In this document: positions 34,216-45,574 of the stretch, piece after piece | How the letters are laid out: every line of letters begins with the position of its first letter | How positions within the stretch are numbered: position 1 is the stretch's first letter | DNA from: Budorcas taxicolor | Taxonomy: Eukaryota; Chordata; Mammalia; Artiodactyla; Bovidae | Direction: 5' to 3' | Length of the DNA: 64,000 bases | NCBI RefSeq assembly: GCF_023091745.1 | Contig: NC_068921.1 | Coordinates: 12,480,001 to 12,544,000 of the forward strand | Notes under the pieces: model-generated | The model's database searches: none | Seen by the model: the letters and a program-made list of their open reading frames with translations, nothing else | What the model was told of the DNA's origin: nothing | Position numbers and translations under genes: made by a program

Positions 34216-35690
34216 GGGAAGTTCAGTTCAGTTCAGTTCAATAGCTCAGTTGTGTCTGACTCTTTGTGACTCCATGGACTGCAGCACGCCAGGCTTCCCT
34301 GTCCATCACCCACTCCTGGATCTTGCTCAAACTCATGTCCATCGAGTCGGTGATGCCATCCAACCATCTCATCTTCTGTCGTTCCCTTCTCCTTCTGCCT
34401 TCAGTCTTTCCCAGCATCAGGGTCTTTTCCAATGAGTCCATTCTTCACATCAGGTGGCCAGAGTATCGGAGTTTCAGCTTCAGCATCTGTCCTTCCAGTG
34501 AATATTCAGGACTGATTTCCCTTAGGATGGACTCTAAAGGGTCTTGTCCTACACCACAGTTCAAAAGCATCAATCCTTTGGTGCTCATCTTTCTTTGTAG
34601 TCCAACTTTCACATCCACACATGACTACTGGATGTAGCTTTGACTAGACTGCTTTTTAATATGCTATCTAGGTTTGTCATAGCTTTCCTTCCAAGGAGCA
34701 AGTGTCTTTTAATTGCATGGCTGCAGTCACCATCTGCCGTGATTTTGGAGCTCCCCAAAATAAAGTCTGTCACTGTTTCCATTGTTTCCCCATCTATTTG
34801 CCATGAAGTGATTGGACTGGATGCCATGGTCTTCATTTTTTGAATGTTGAGTTTTAGGCCAGCTTTTTCACTCTCCTCTTTTACTTTCATCAAGATGCTC
34901 TTTAGTTTTTCTTCTCTTTCTGCCATAAGGGTGGTGTCATCTGCGTATCTGAGGTTATTAATATTTCTCCTGGTAGTCTTGATTCTATCTTGTGCTTCAT
35001 CCAGCCTGGCATTTCACATGATGTACTCTACATATAAGTTAAATAAGCAGCGTGACAATATACAGCCTTGACATACTCCTTTCCCAATTTGGAACCCGTC
35101 TGATATTCCATGTCCAGTTCTGACCTACATACAAATTTTTCAGATGGCAGGTTAGGTGGTCTGGTATTCCCATGTCTTTAAGAATTTTCCGCAGCTTGTT
35201 GTAATCTACACAGTCAAAGGCTTTGGCATAGTAAATAAAGCAGAAGTAGATGTTTTTCTGGAACTCTCTTGCTTTTTCCATGATCCAACAGATGTTGGCA
35301 ATTTGATCTTTGGTTCCTCTGCCTTTTCCAAATTCAGCTTGAATATCTGGAAGTTCACGGTTCACGTACTGTTGAAGCCTGACTTAGAGGATTATGAACA
35401 TTACTTTGCTAGAGTGTGAGATGAGTGCAATTTGCGGTAGTTTGAGCATTCTTTGGCATTGCCTTTCTTTGGGATTGGAAACTAAACTGACCTTTTCCAG
35501 TCCTGTGGCCACTGCTGAGTTTTCCAAATTTGCTGGCATATTGCGTGCAGCACTTTCACAGCATCATCTTTCAGGATTTGAAATAGCTCAACTGGAATTC
35601 CATCACCTCCACTAACTTTGTTCATAGTGATACTTCCTAAGGCCCGCTTGACTTCCCATTCCAAGATGTCTGGTTCTAGGTGAACCCAGG
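34216..35690 (-). mobile_element. BovB LINE, 1.47-kb reverse copy
   Basis: The longest BovB here. On the minus strand it runs from RT coding sequence (SGGDGIPVELFQILKDDA, then YAKAFDCVDYNKL) through LNIQKMKTMAS to a 3' end of four gttca-type units at 34217-34240. Stops and frameshifts break it into at least three open pieces, so it is inactive. 5'-truncated. Confidence 0.93.
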
Positions 35691-36409
35691 CACCTTGAAG
35701 CCAGGTGAACCCAGGAAGTTACTCAACTCTGTTTTTCAAACACTTGGGTGTTAGACGTATGGGGAACCTGCACACACTAAGCAAACTATATAGAAGTGCA
35801 CAGCTGATGGGTGTGGCCTGCCTTTCGGTTCTGAATTCTTGTAATTCCCTTTGGTAGTTGTGAAATAGGTTTGCTTTGTACTGGCAGTGTAAATATTAAT
35901 TGACTTTGGTCTCCTCTTCAAATGATGATCAGTGATTTTTAGATTTTTTAGAAATCAATTTTGGTGAACCAAGTATATTTTAAGTACTATTATTAAGTTA
36001 TAGCTTAATTAGTTTGAAAATTTTTATAGGAAATTTTTTTTTGTTATTGCTAACCTGAAACTTTCTTCATCTTAAGCCTTTTGTTTTCTGTTGACATAAT
36101 TGTTTGTCAACAGTTGCTGTCTTAGAGTTGATATCTCAGTTTATAGCACGAGAGATTTCACTCTCGGCAGCTTGGAAACAGGCCCTGCTTGTTTGGCTTA
36201 ACAAGAAAAAGAGGTTGTGATGTGAAGCCGGACATTCTAACTGTGCACTCTGGTTCTCCTATTTAACAAGTTTAAATCGGAGATTTTAAACAAGTTAAAT
36301 TTATTTTTGCCTATCATGTCGGCCAGCTAAATATCTGGATGATTGGATGAGATAAGGCACTCTGAAAATGTAAAATCCTGCAGGAGTAATCATTCTGTCT
36401 GTTAACATG

Positions 36410-36568
36410 GAAGTGAAAGTGTGATCTGACTGTTTGTGACCCCATGGGCCATAGCCCTCCAGGCTTCTCTTTCCCAGGCAAGAATACTGGAGTGCGTTAC
36501 CATTCCCTTTTCCAGGGGATCTTCCCAATCTGGGGATCACACCTGGTCTGAGCCACCAGGGAAACCCC
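36410..36568 (-). mobile_element. Bov-tA SINE, internally deleted
   Basis: tggaagtgaaagtgtgatct to gagccaccagggaaacccc, shortened in both halves. Confidence 0.88.
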
Positions 36569-36599
36569 ATTTATCAACATAAGAGCCTCCTATTTTTAA

Positions 36600-36760
36600 A
36601 AAACGTTTTGTTTTGTATCGGTGTAGAGCCAGTTAACAGTGTTGTGATAGCTTCAGGTGAATAGTGGAGGGACTTAGCCTTACATGCACATGTATCCATT
36701 ACCCTGTGAATTCCCCTCCCATCCAGGCTGCCACATAACGCTGGGGAGAGTTTCCATGTG
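36600..36760 (-). mobile_element. L1 3' fragment with 19-bp TSD
   Basis: 161 bp of L1 3' UTR in reverse (agccagttaacagtgttgtg, ccatccaggctgccacataa) between two identical copies of aagagcctcctatttttaa at 36581-36599 and 36761-36779. Confidence 0.95.
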
Positions 36761-36939
36761 AAGAGCCTCCTATTTTTAAGGAACTTAATTATTAATCCCT
36801 TTGAAAAGAAGTTGTCTACATCCATGGATATTAGTTAAAATTATGAATATAATAAAATATACTAGGGGTGTCATTGATTTATCAGTTCATTATTATAGTA
36901 TCAAAAGTTATAACTATATATTTATTTTGTGGGTGCGGG

Positions 36940-37337
36940 AAGCTGAATAATGAACCCTGAAGATGTTTACACCGTAATTCCTGTGACCTATGAACATCAC
37001 TTTCTATGGCAAAAGAGACTTGCTATTTGTGATTATGTTAAGGATACTGAGATGAGGTTATCCTGGATCATTGGAGTGGGCCCAGTTATCACCTGGGTCC
37101 CTGTAAGAGGAAGACAAGAGGAATCAGAGAAGAAAATGGGTGAAACAATATGATACAAGGAAGGGGCACCATGAGCCAAGCAATGGAGGCAGCCTCTAGA
37201 AACTGAAACAAAACAGGAAACAGATTCTTCCTACAGCCTCCAGAAGGAATGTAGCCCTCCAACACCTTTGATTTCAAACTCCTATCACAGCTGTATGGGA
37301 ATCCTTTGTTATAGCAGCAATAGGAACCTAATACAGG
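36940..37337 (+). repeat. Old LTR-like or DNA repeat, probably MaLR type
   Basis: gctgaataatgaaccctgaa, gatgaggttatcctggatca, ggcagcctctagaaactgaa and a gcaataggaacctaatacag end follow a widespread mammalian repeat that I recall as an LTR of the ERVL-MaLR group. The class is from memory; no coding sequence is present. Confidence 0.5.
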
Positions 37338-37362
37338 AGGGACTGCCTGACATTAAGAATTG

Positions 37363-37582
37363 TACTTCCCAGGTGGCTCACTGGTAAAGAACCTGTCTGC
37401 CAACGCAGGAGATGCAGGAGACATGGGTTCAATTCCTGGGTCAGAAAGATTCCCTAGAGAAGGAAATGGCAGCTGGATCCAGTATGCATGCCAGGAAAAA
37501 CCCCATGGACAAAGGAGCCTGGCGGGCTACGGTCCAGGGGGTCGCAAAGAATTGAATGTGACTTGATAACTAAACAACAGCA
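37363..37582 (+). mobile_element. Bov-tA SINE
   Basis: tacttcccaggtggctcact to gacttgataactaaacaaca, diverged. Confidence 0.9.
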
Positions 37583-38557
37583 TTCGTAATTAAAGGTCAT
37601 TAGAGTTATAAGAGACTGTTAATACTAACTTGGATACAAACTTTGTCTTCAAAGAAACAGTGGTTTCTCATTATACAACTAATTTATGTATGTAAATGAT
37701 ACGGTAGGACATCCCAACAAAGAACACTTATAGCTTTCCTTAATAGCCTCCATGAAGCCTTCTCCACGTCTTGTTTTCCAGGGATAGCAGGTCAGGGAAG
37801 CACAGCTTCAGAGGTGCTGACTTTACAGCTTCACTGTGGCCCCTCTTTGACTCTCTGGTGAACTGAATGCTTCTAGGAAGTGACAGAACGATCGCCCTGA
37901 AGCAAAGCCTTAAAGACACGACATTCCCAGAAAGATGTTAAATGCACTGCTTTCTTTTACAGTTTTTATATGGATTCTAAGATTATATGAATTACGTAAT
38001 GTTGAGTTCATTGCTCCTTTGAAAAATATTTAGATTCTGGCAGCTTACAAGTCTCTATTTTGTAGTGTTAATATTTTATTGTTTTTCAAGAAAATTTTGA
38101 TTTTCGAGTATTTTAGATTTTTTAATTTAAGTGAAGGGAAACTTTGATTTTTAGAATGTGAGCTCCTGTGGAAATACTAGATATGTAGAGAGAATATTGG
38201 TATTGATAGCATTGAAGTCGGTGGTTCTTTTTTCAGGGGAACAGGTACCAGGCAATTTAAAAAATTCAACCGTAGGTTATAAGGCAAATCAAATTAGCAT
38301 AGAAAATGACATTGTTATGAAGCTATGATTCCCTGTATCAAGTCTTGTGATCTACAGGCTTAATCTTAAGCAGAATCATTGAAGCTCAACAATTATATGG
38401 GAGTAGGATTTACACAGGTCTCTGCAGCGTATTTTATGCCACCGCATCTCCATCAGTAATCAGAAGTCTTGCTTCATTAGATTCTGTGGACATTTTGGGT
38501 CAGTTGAGCAAGGGAACCACATTACTCATCTAATTTGAGTTTGGTATGGGAGAAGGA

Positions 38558-38770
38558 GGGCTTTCCTGGTGGCACAGTGGTAAAGAATCTGCCTGCAGTG
38601 TAGGAGACCCGAGTTCGATCCCTGGGTTGAGATGATTCCCCTGGAGGCAGGCATGGCAACCCACTCCAGTATTCTTGCCTGGAGAATCCCCGTGGACAGA
38701 AGAGCCTGGCGGGCTGCGGCCCGTGGGGTCGCACAGAGTCAGACGTGACTGAGCGTCTAGGCAGCAGCAG
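38558..38770 (+). mobile_element. Bov-tA SINE
   Basis: agggctttcctggtggcaca to gactgagcgtctaggcagca. Confidence 0.92.
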
Positions 38771-39294
38771 CATGGGAGAGGGAAGTGGGGCTCAGACGCT
38801 TGTGTGCAGATGCGTGTGGCCTGCAAGCTGAGATTTAAGACACCCACATCCCTTGCCTTCTCATTCCCTTAAAGAGTTTTGCTTGGGGTTCCCAAATGCT
38901 TAGTACATTTTTTTTTAATCCAGACTCAGAGTAACTGTGATGAACCCCCACATCCACACAGCCTCTCTCTTACTGCCATCTAGATGTTGCCACACTTGAT
39001 TTATCTATCTTCTCTTCTGTCTATTTTATCTGAAGCGCTTTAAAGCAAATCTTTCTCATCATTGTACTGACCCCTGATTCTTTAGTAGGCATCCCTCAAA
39101 ATTTAGTTGCCAGATTTTAACTCTGCCTCTTTTCCATCTTTCTTCTCAAACAAAACCTGGGTATGCAGAAGCTGTGAAAGAGAAAGAGAATCTGAGTTGA
39201 CCATAGTTACTTAGTTAAGTATTTTACAGTGAAGGGATAATTTTTTTTTTTAATTTGCTATAACACTTTTTAAACCCCTCGTATAGAAAGTAGG

Positions 39295-39410
39295 GGGCTT
39301 CCCTAGTAGCTCAGCTGGTAAAGAATCTGCCTGCAATGCAGAAGACCCCAGTTCAATTCCTGGGTCAGGAAGATCCCTTGGAGAAGGATAGGCTACCCAC
39401 TCCAGTATTC
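39295..39410 (+). mobile_element. Bov-tA SINE, head half
   Basis: ggggcttccctagtagctca to cccactccagtattcatg, where the next unit begins. Confidence 0.88.
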
Positions 39411-39626
39411 ATGGGTTTCCCTGGTAGCTCAAATGGTACAGAATCTGCCTGCAATGCAAGAGACCTGGGTTCAGTCCCTGGGTTGGGAAGATCCCCTGGA
39501 GGAGAGCATGGCAACCTACTCTAGTATTCTTGCCTGGAGAATCCCCATGGACAGAGGAGCCTGGCAGGCTGCAGTCCATAGCGTCACAAAGTTGGACACA
39601 GCTAAAGCAACTTAGCATAGCACAGC
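39411..39626 (+). mobile_element. Bov-tA SINE, full unit
   Basis: ggtttccctggtagctcaaa to aacttagcatagcacagc, directly abutting the head half before it: a tandem (1.5-unit) arrangement. Confidence 0.9.
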
Positions 39627-39974
39627 AGCACATCCATCAACACCTCAGAAAAATTACTTTTTAGATCAGTATTTGTCATCTTAGAAAACCAGTGGGGCTT
39701 GAGCAACTATGATAAAAGAGGGAAGCACTGACCTTAGAAGGCAAAGGCGCCAGAGTTTATGTAGGGTTTGCAAGCTCAATACCTCTAACAGGTTTAAGCT
39801 GCTTGTATTGTGATGAGCAAGGAACCTGTCTAAAATGATAGATATTAACTTGTTGTTTCACAACACAGCACTTCAGTGATCAACAGAATGGCCAAACAAA
39901 AACCTCGGATATCACCATTTGGTAACTAATGTTGTATCACGTGGGGTGCTAAAGGTGGTAGGCTGTTACATATG

Positions 39975-40104
39975 AGCGAGTGAGTAACTGTTGCTCAGTC
40001 GTGTCCGACTCTTTGCAAGCCCATGGACAGTAGCCTGCCAGGCTCCTCTATCCATGGAATTCTCCAGGCAAGAATACTGGAGTGGGTTGCCATTTCCTTC
40101 TCCA
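39975..40104 (-). mobile_element. BovA SINE with 11-bp TSD
   Basis: 130-bp headless unit in reverse, agcgagtgagtaactgttgc to ccatttccttctcca, between tgttacatatg at 39964-39974 and 40105-40115. Confidence 0.93.
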
Positions 40105-41177
40105 TGTTACATATGGGTCCCACACAGAGAAATACTACTAGGGGCAGAACTCTGGAAACTTGGGAGCACAGGGGTATGGGGAAAGGGGTATGGCTCTTTT
40201 CCCATAAAGAGCCATAAAGCTTAAGATCATTTTCTTTACATTATTTAGACCAGATCCTTCCTTGACTAAAGGGAAAATTGGCTGGTTCTGTTATCCTTCA
40301 TGGTTGATTAATGGAGGTGCACCAGAATTACCTGTATAGCTTTGTCAATATACAGTAATATCTGAAATTATTCATGCCCCCCACAATAAGATTTTGATTC
40401 ACCAAGTCTGATTTGGAGCATGTTTTGAAAAAACTCTCGGCTTGATTCAAGTACGGACACATCATTAAAGACCTGTGCCTTTGGATGTAGCGGTCTCTGT
40501 TTACTCTCTGAAGTATGGGAGTATCTCTGCTCTCAAAATACCCATGTAGGATGCTTAGCTATGTTGCAGTTTGGCACATTTAAATTGTCAAAGTGAATTA
40601 TTTCATTCCATAAAAGGACAGTGGAAAAAAAGAGAACATACATAATTTAAGAGATGGGTGTAGATTTTATGAGGAAGGATGGAAGAGGAATATTAAGACT
40701 GAGCTTTTGGCCACTTCATGTATAGCAAACCGAGTGTAAGAAAGACGTATATCTATACCTGGTTCGGCTTTAACAAAGTCAAAGTGTAGTCCCTAAGTTA
40801 TAACAAATACAGGCAACAAACATCGTTATAGCGCAGCTAGACTTTCTGTTTGTCCTGCTTTCCAAGAAGGGCCTCTCGCTGCATACGAATTTTTATTTCA
40901 ATCGAGGCAATTCAGGATTAATCACTAAAGATAAAACAGTAAGTACTTGCCAGAGGGCAGACATATCTATGTAGTACACCTTTAGATTAGAAATAAGAAT
41001 TTTCTAACAGAAAAAATTGTTGGACACTTAAAGTTACCAGAGAAGAATCAGAATTTCCGTCATTGCAGAATCAGAAATATTAATTAAAAGGAGGAACCCT
41101 CTATGTTTTTTTTCCCTGCAACACACCACACACTCTCACAGACACACAGAGTCTATCTTACACATAACCACCTGACA

Positions 41178-41315
41178 TGTGTATTATACGTATATATATG
41201 TGTATGTATGTATATATATGTATATACACATATGTATATATGTATGTATGTATATATATGTATATACACATATGTATATATGTATGTATATACACACACT
41301 CACACACATATATAC
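41178..41315. repeat. TA/TG/CA microsatellite with 40-bp higher-order unit
   Basis: Purine-pyrimidine alternation throughout. Two 40-bp units, 41211-41250 and 41251-41290, differ at one base. Confidence 0.93.
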
Positions 41316-41438
41316 TGGAGAAGGAAATGGCAACCCACTCCAGTACTCTTGCCTGGAAAATTCCATGGATAGGAGCCTGGTGGGCTGCAGTCCATGGGGT
41401 TGCAAAGAGTCAGACACGACTGAGCGACTTCACTTTCT
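41316..41438 (+). mobile_element. BovA SINE, headless
   Basis: ggagaaggaaatggcaaccc to gactgagcgacttcactttc; begins inside the microsatellite edge. Confidence 0.9.
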
Positions 41439-41456
41439 TTCTTTCTATAGTTCCTT

Positions 41457-41582
41457 TTGGAGAAGGAAATGGCAACCCACTCCAGTGTTCTTGCTTGGAG
41501 AATCCCATGGACAGAGGGGCCTGGTGGGCTGCAGTCTATGGGGTTGCAAAGAGTCGGACATGACTAAGCAACTAACACACGC
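41457..41582 (+). mobile_element. BovA SINE, headless
   Basis: ttggagaaggaaatggcaac to actaagcaactaacacacgc; second unit of a dimer-like pair, same orientation. Confidence 0.9.
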
Positions 41583-41627
41583 ACATTCACCACCACCTCA
41601 ACCTCATTCCTTCTCTCTCTCACACGC

Positions 41628-41630
41628 ATG

Positions 41631-41664
<34 letters not shown>
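41628..41664. repeat. (CT)n(CA)n microsatellite
   Basis: About ten CT followed by about seven CA. Confidence 0.9.
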
Positions 41665-42028
41665 TTTTCTCTCACTCTCTCCTCTGCACCTGCCCCATCC
41701 CTGCAGTAGGAACCTTCTATCTTAGTTGAGACATGATACCTTCCAGAGCCAGCATTCTGAACTCTCACTGCTGTACTGGGATCTCATGCTCTTTGGTAAG
41801 CCTTTCGCCATTATAATCCTGCTGTGGGTAAGGTTAGACACAGTGCAATTAAAGGAGGGGACCATTGTTTCCTGATTTGTTTGTTGATATTTCCTAATGT
41901 CTTCTAAGGAATAGGTCATTATCTCTAACTCTATTTGGGTGGTTTCCTACTCAGTGACTATTTTGTTGGCAAAATGCCTCCATTTTTGACCCAAGTTCCT
42001 ATTACTTTTGTCTATGACCACACTTACA

Positions 42029-42242
42029 CAGTGCTAGTGGTAAAGAACCTGCTTGTTAATGGAGAAGACATACGAGATGAGAGTTCGATTCTTGGTTCGG
42101 GAAGATCTCCTGGAGAAGGGGATGGCAACCCACTCCTGTATTCTTGCCTGCAGAATCCCATGGACAGAGGAGCCCGGCAGGCTATAGTCCACGGGGTCGC
42201 AAAGAGTTTGACATGACTGAAGCGACTTAACATGCATGCATA
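42029..42242 (+). mobile_element. Bov-tA SINE, head truncated
   Basis: acagtgctagtggtaaagaa to gcgacttaacatgcatgcat; it lacks the gggcttccc start. Confidence 0.88.
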
Positions 42243-42289
42243 CTTTCACAAGAAATATGTATATTATAGAAGAAAGCTGTGAATATGTA

Positions 42290-42500
42290 CCTCATCTCAT
42301 CTCTGGCTTCCTAACAGACACTGTGCTGAGGGCTTTGCTTGGATTGTCTCCCTAATCCACACCACACTCTGCAGAGCTGTGAGGAGCTGTTCCAGCCTCT
42401 CTTTGTAGATGCGAAACTGAGGTGCAGAGAGCCAGGAGGCGTTCCTAGCCACACACCTAAGGAAGGATGCTGTTGGTGTTCATTCTAAGTCTGACTTCAG
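42290..42500 (-). repeat. MIR SINE
   Basis: gacactgtgctgagggcttt, gatgcgaaactgaggtgcag, ctaagtctgacttcagggtt: MIR in reverse, well preserved. Confidence 0.8.
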
Positions 42501-42575
42501 GGTTTAGACACTGAATCACTCTGTTGTTACATTCGTGGTTTCCAGTTGGGAATTTACAATAAAATATCTTTAGAA

Positions 42576-42691
42576 ATGGCAACCCACTCCTATATTCTTG
42601 CCTGGGAAATCCCATGGACAGAAGAGCCTGGTGGGCTACGGTCCATGAAGTCGCAAAGAGTCGCAAAGACTGAGTGACTGAGCACGCACGC
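42576..42691 (+). mobile_element. BovA SINE with 10-bp TSD
   Basis: 116-bp headless unit, tggcaacccactcctatatt to ctgagcacgcacgc, between atctttagaa at 42566-42575 and 42692-42701. Confidence 0.92.
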
Positions 42692-43346
42692 ATCTTTAGA
42701 ATGTTGCCTCTCAAACTTGGCTGTACTTGGGAATCACTTGGGAGCTTAAAAAAATTACAACTGGTAGCTGGATCTCACCCTCTTATGTTCTGAGTTCATC
42801 AGTGTGGAGTGTGGCCTTGACATTGGAATTTTTTAAAGTCTCCCAGGTGATTTTAAAGTACAGCCAAGTTTGAAAACTCCTGCTTTAAAATGGTGCAAAG
42901 TTTTAAATTCCTGTTCTAATGTTAGTAAAATTAAAGAATGTTTTTATGACTGAAATACTACATATTTGCTTTAGAAACCACAGGCAAACCAAAACAAAAT
43001 ATTTAAATTGTCTACAGTTCTTTCACTGAAAGATGACCAATACAGTTATTTGTTTTTCCCTGTTCATGTATTTAAAGTCTTAACTTAATGTTGCTCTTTG
43101 ATATAATTTTATATATTAATGCTAGATTGTTTTATATGTGTTTTTTATATTTACATGCTTTACTGGACTGAGAAATTATTGATCCTTTTACAACATAATC
43201 ATGTTGTTGGATTAACCCTTATAGGGCAATAACCATCAAAGTGAAAGAGTATCTCTGTTTCTATGGTGTTTGTGTTTTATTTGAGGTAGCACTTAGAAAA
43301 CTAATTTAGATATCTTTCCTTTTTTAAAAAATTTTACTGGATTGCA

Positions 43347-43455
43347 GTTCTTGCCTGGAGAATCCCAGGGACGGGGGAGCCTGGTGGGCTGCCATCTCTG
43401 GGGTCGCACAGAGTTCGACACGACTGAAGCAACTTAGCAGCAGCAGCAGCAGCAG
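43347..43455 (+). mobile_element. BovA fragment ending in (CAG)6
   Basis: gttcttgcctggagaatccc to gactgaagcaacttagcag. Six CAG units at 43438-43455 extend the usual agcag end. It lies inside a reverse L1 tail that resumes at 43456. Confidence 0.88.
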
Positions 43456-43505
43456 TTGCTTTCCAGTGTTGTGTTAGTTCAGGTATACAGCAAGGTGATT
43501 CAGTT

Positions 43506-43540
<35 letters not shown>

Positions 43541-43672
43541 AATATATTCATTCTTTTTCATATTCTGTTCACACGTAGGTTATCATACAATTTTGAGAAG
43601 GGTTCCCTGTGCTGCACAGTAGGTATTTGTTGGTTATGTATCTTATACATAGTAGTGTTAGATGTCTTTCCT
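43456..43672 (-). mobile_element. L1 3' UTR, reverse, with (TC)n(TA)n
   Basis: gctttccagtgttgtgttag, gtatacagcaaggtgattca, then a TC/TA microsatellite (43506-43542) and ggttccctgtgctgcacagt. Confidence 0.8.
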
Positions 43673-43675
43673 TTG

Positions 43676-43746
43676 TACTCCAGGGATCGAACCCATGTCT
43701 CCTCATTGGCAGGTGAGTTCTTTACTGGTGAGCCACCAGGGAAGCT
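43676..43746 (-). mobile_element. Bov-tA head fragment
   Basis: actccagggatcgaacccat to gagccaccagggaagc: only the tRNA-like head, in reverse. Confidence 0.85.
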
Positions 43747-43838
43747 GGGGATGCCTTAGAATACGTAAAGTGCAAATCCCGCAATAAAGGGAAAAAGTCC
43801 TCTACTTCCAGAAACATCCCACCTTTGGCCCCCAGTCG

Positions 43839-44043
43839 GGCTTCCCCGATGACTTAGTGGGTAAAGAATCCGCCGTCCAAAACAGAAGACACAGGTTCGA
43901 TTCCCGGGTCAGAAAGATCCCCTGGAGAGGGAAATGGCAACCCACACCCGTGTTCTTGCCTGGGAAATCCCATGGACGGGAGGAGCCTGGTGGGCTGCAG
44001 TCCATGGGGTCGCAGAGTCAGACAAGACTGAGTGAGCACCCAC
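43839..44043 (+). mobile_element. Bov-tA SINE
   Basis: gggcttccccgatgacttag to gactgagtgagcacccacaa. This is the last ruminant SINE before exons C and D. Confidence 0.9.
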
Positions 44044-45439
44044 AAACTTAGTCCTCCCTGGGAATGGCCCCTCTTCCGTCCTTCCATCTGCCCACCCTAC
44101 CCCCTTGTCTTGTAATAAAAAGGCTTTCAGAGTAAAACTCAGTAATTCTCAGAGTTTGCTGCTTCTCAGATATTTTCCTAATAAAGATTTAGATGAGGGA
44201 CCACTGTAGTTTAATGGGGTTTGGTGACGATGCAGCCAGAGCCCTTCAGTTAGCAGCTGTGACTGTCACGTCACATTCTTTTCCTCCTCTTCTCGCTGAT
44301 GAGGAGGAAGTTAAGTTAAAGGTGGGGAGAAGACTTGTGCTTTGGCGGATGGATGAGCGATTGACCTGCAGGGGAAAGGGGCAATCTGGGAGGTGTTACA
44401 GGTTGGCCTGGTGAACCAGTCTTGTCTGCTGTTCAGCCCAGCCAGTTCTGGGCTGCTCCCTGAGTATTTTTGGTCCTGCAGCCGCAAAACGAGATCTCTC
44501 TGCATTTCATGATTTATGGAGGAGTTCCTTTTTCTGGATCAACATCTTAACTTGATAATCAGTAGATTTCTTAATCACAAGGCTTGTAAATCCTGATTAT
44601 AATTTCTGTATGGCTCAAAAAAATCTTATATTTTAAGAATATATTATGATCTTTACTATCTTATTATTGCCCTTTTAAAATGCATTTTTTTAAAAAGAGG
44701 AGAATTTGAAAGTGTAAACATTTTACTTTGTGAATGCATGAAGTACACGCATGATTTATGTTGCTGAAATCCTTCAGCATTGAGGCATTTATGTAGTTTC
44801 AAAAACTGCAAGAAAAATTAGATGCTATTTTTCCATCTTTCTTTGCCGTCCTTATATAGAATTCACAATGGCTTTTAAAGCCATTAAAGACAGTTAAAAC
44901 CATCAGACATCCTGCTTTACTAAGAAATTAACAACAACAACAAAAACAAAATGAAAGAATAAGATAGCAAGCCTGGTTTATTTACCTGTATGATATGTAT
45001 CTCACTCACTCTAAGGCCATAATGAAAGAGAAGGAATCCTTAAAGTGACATCGTATCATATAGCAGAAAAATTAAGTAAAGCATACAGGAGGTGATACTT
45101 ACTTAAATACCAGATTTATTCAGTCAGTCCCATTGACATGCAGATGTTTCTGGAGTGTTGTGCCAGTCACTGGAGCCAGGGGTTTTATCATTTAATGGTA
45201 CCTCTCTGCTGCACTCGATGAGCTGTCCTGGAAAAACATTTTGAAGCAATAAAGCATCCATTTGGCTCATAAGTAATGAGGGAGGCATTGCTCTTTGCAT
45301 TAACTATTTATTGAGGAAGAGGAGTGACCAATTGCTAATAAGCTTTATCCAGAGAGCATAGTGGAAAACAGAAGAAAAGTGAGGTTCTGTTCAATTTCAT
45401 GTGCAATTAACAAATAACTCAGTGCTGAGTGGTTCGTGC

Positions 45440-45574
45440 TCCCCATCCACGTGACTTCTGGCCAGCTGTATTTAAGCACGAGCGCCTGTGCAGTGAACTA
45501 AAGTCCCCTTGGTCTGCGGACGGATTGTTAGCCTTAACTAATGACGGTTGAGAGGAGGCAATAGGCAATGACCG
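45440..45574 (+). promoter_or_regulatory. Candidate internal promoter and alternative first exon of DGKH
   Basis: Seen: an E-box CACGTG at 45448-45453, a TATA-like tatttaag at 45469-45476, then a GC-richer stretch and a strong 5' splice site, ccg followed by gtgagt, with the last exonic base at 45574. A start about 30 bp after the TATA-like box would give a first exon near 45500-45574, spliceable to exon C at 46732. It has two short upstream ATGs, at 45541 and 45568; both frames would end before the exon C ATGs. The block is free of ruminant SINEs while the rest of the intron is crowded with them. I recall a shorter human eta isoform that starts at the Met encoded at 46756; that is from memory. 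No transcript evidence is available here. Confidence 0.35.

Noticed and set aside
41178..41315. CRISPR-like regular repeats
   Set aside because: The units are simple-sequence DNA without unique spacers, and the host is a mammal.
44268..44278. CRE-like tgtcacgtcac as a regulatory site
   Set aside because: A single weak match without promoter context; not enough to annotate.
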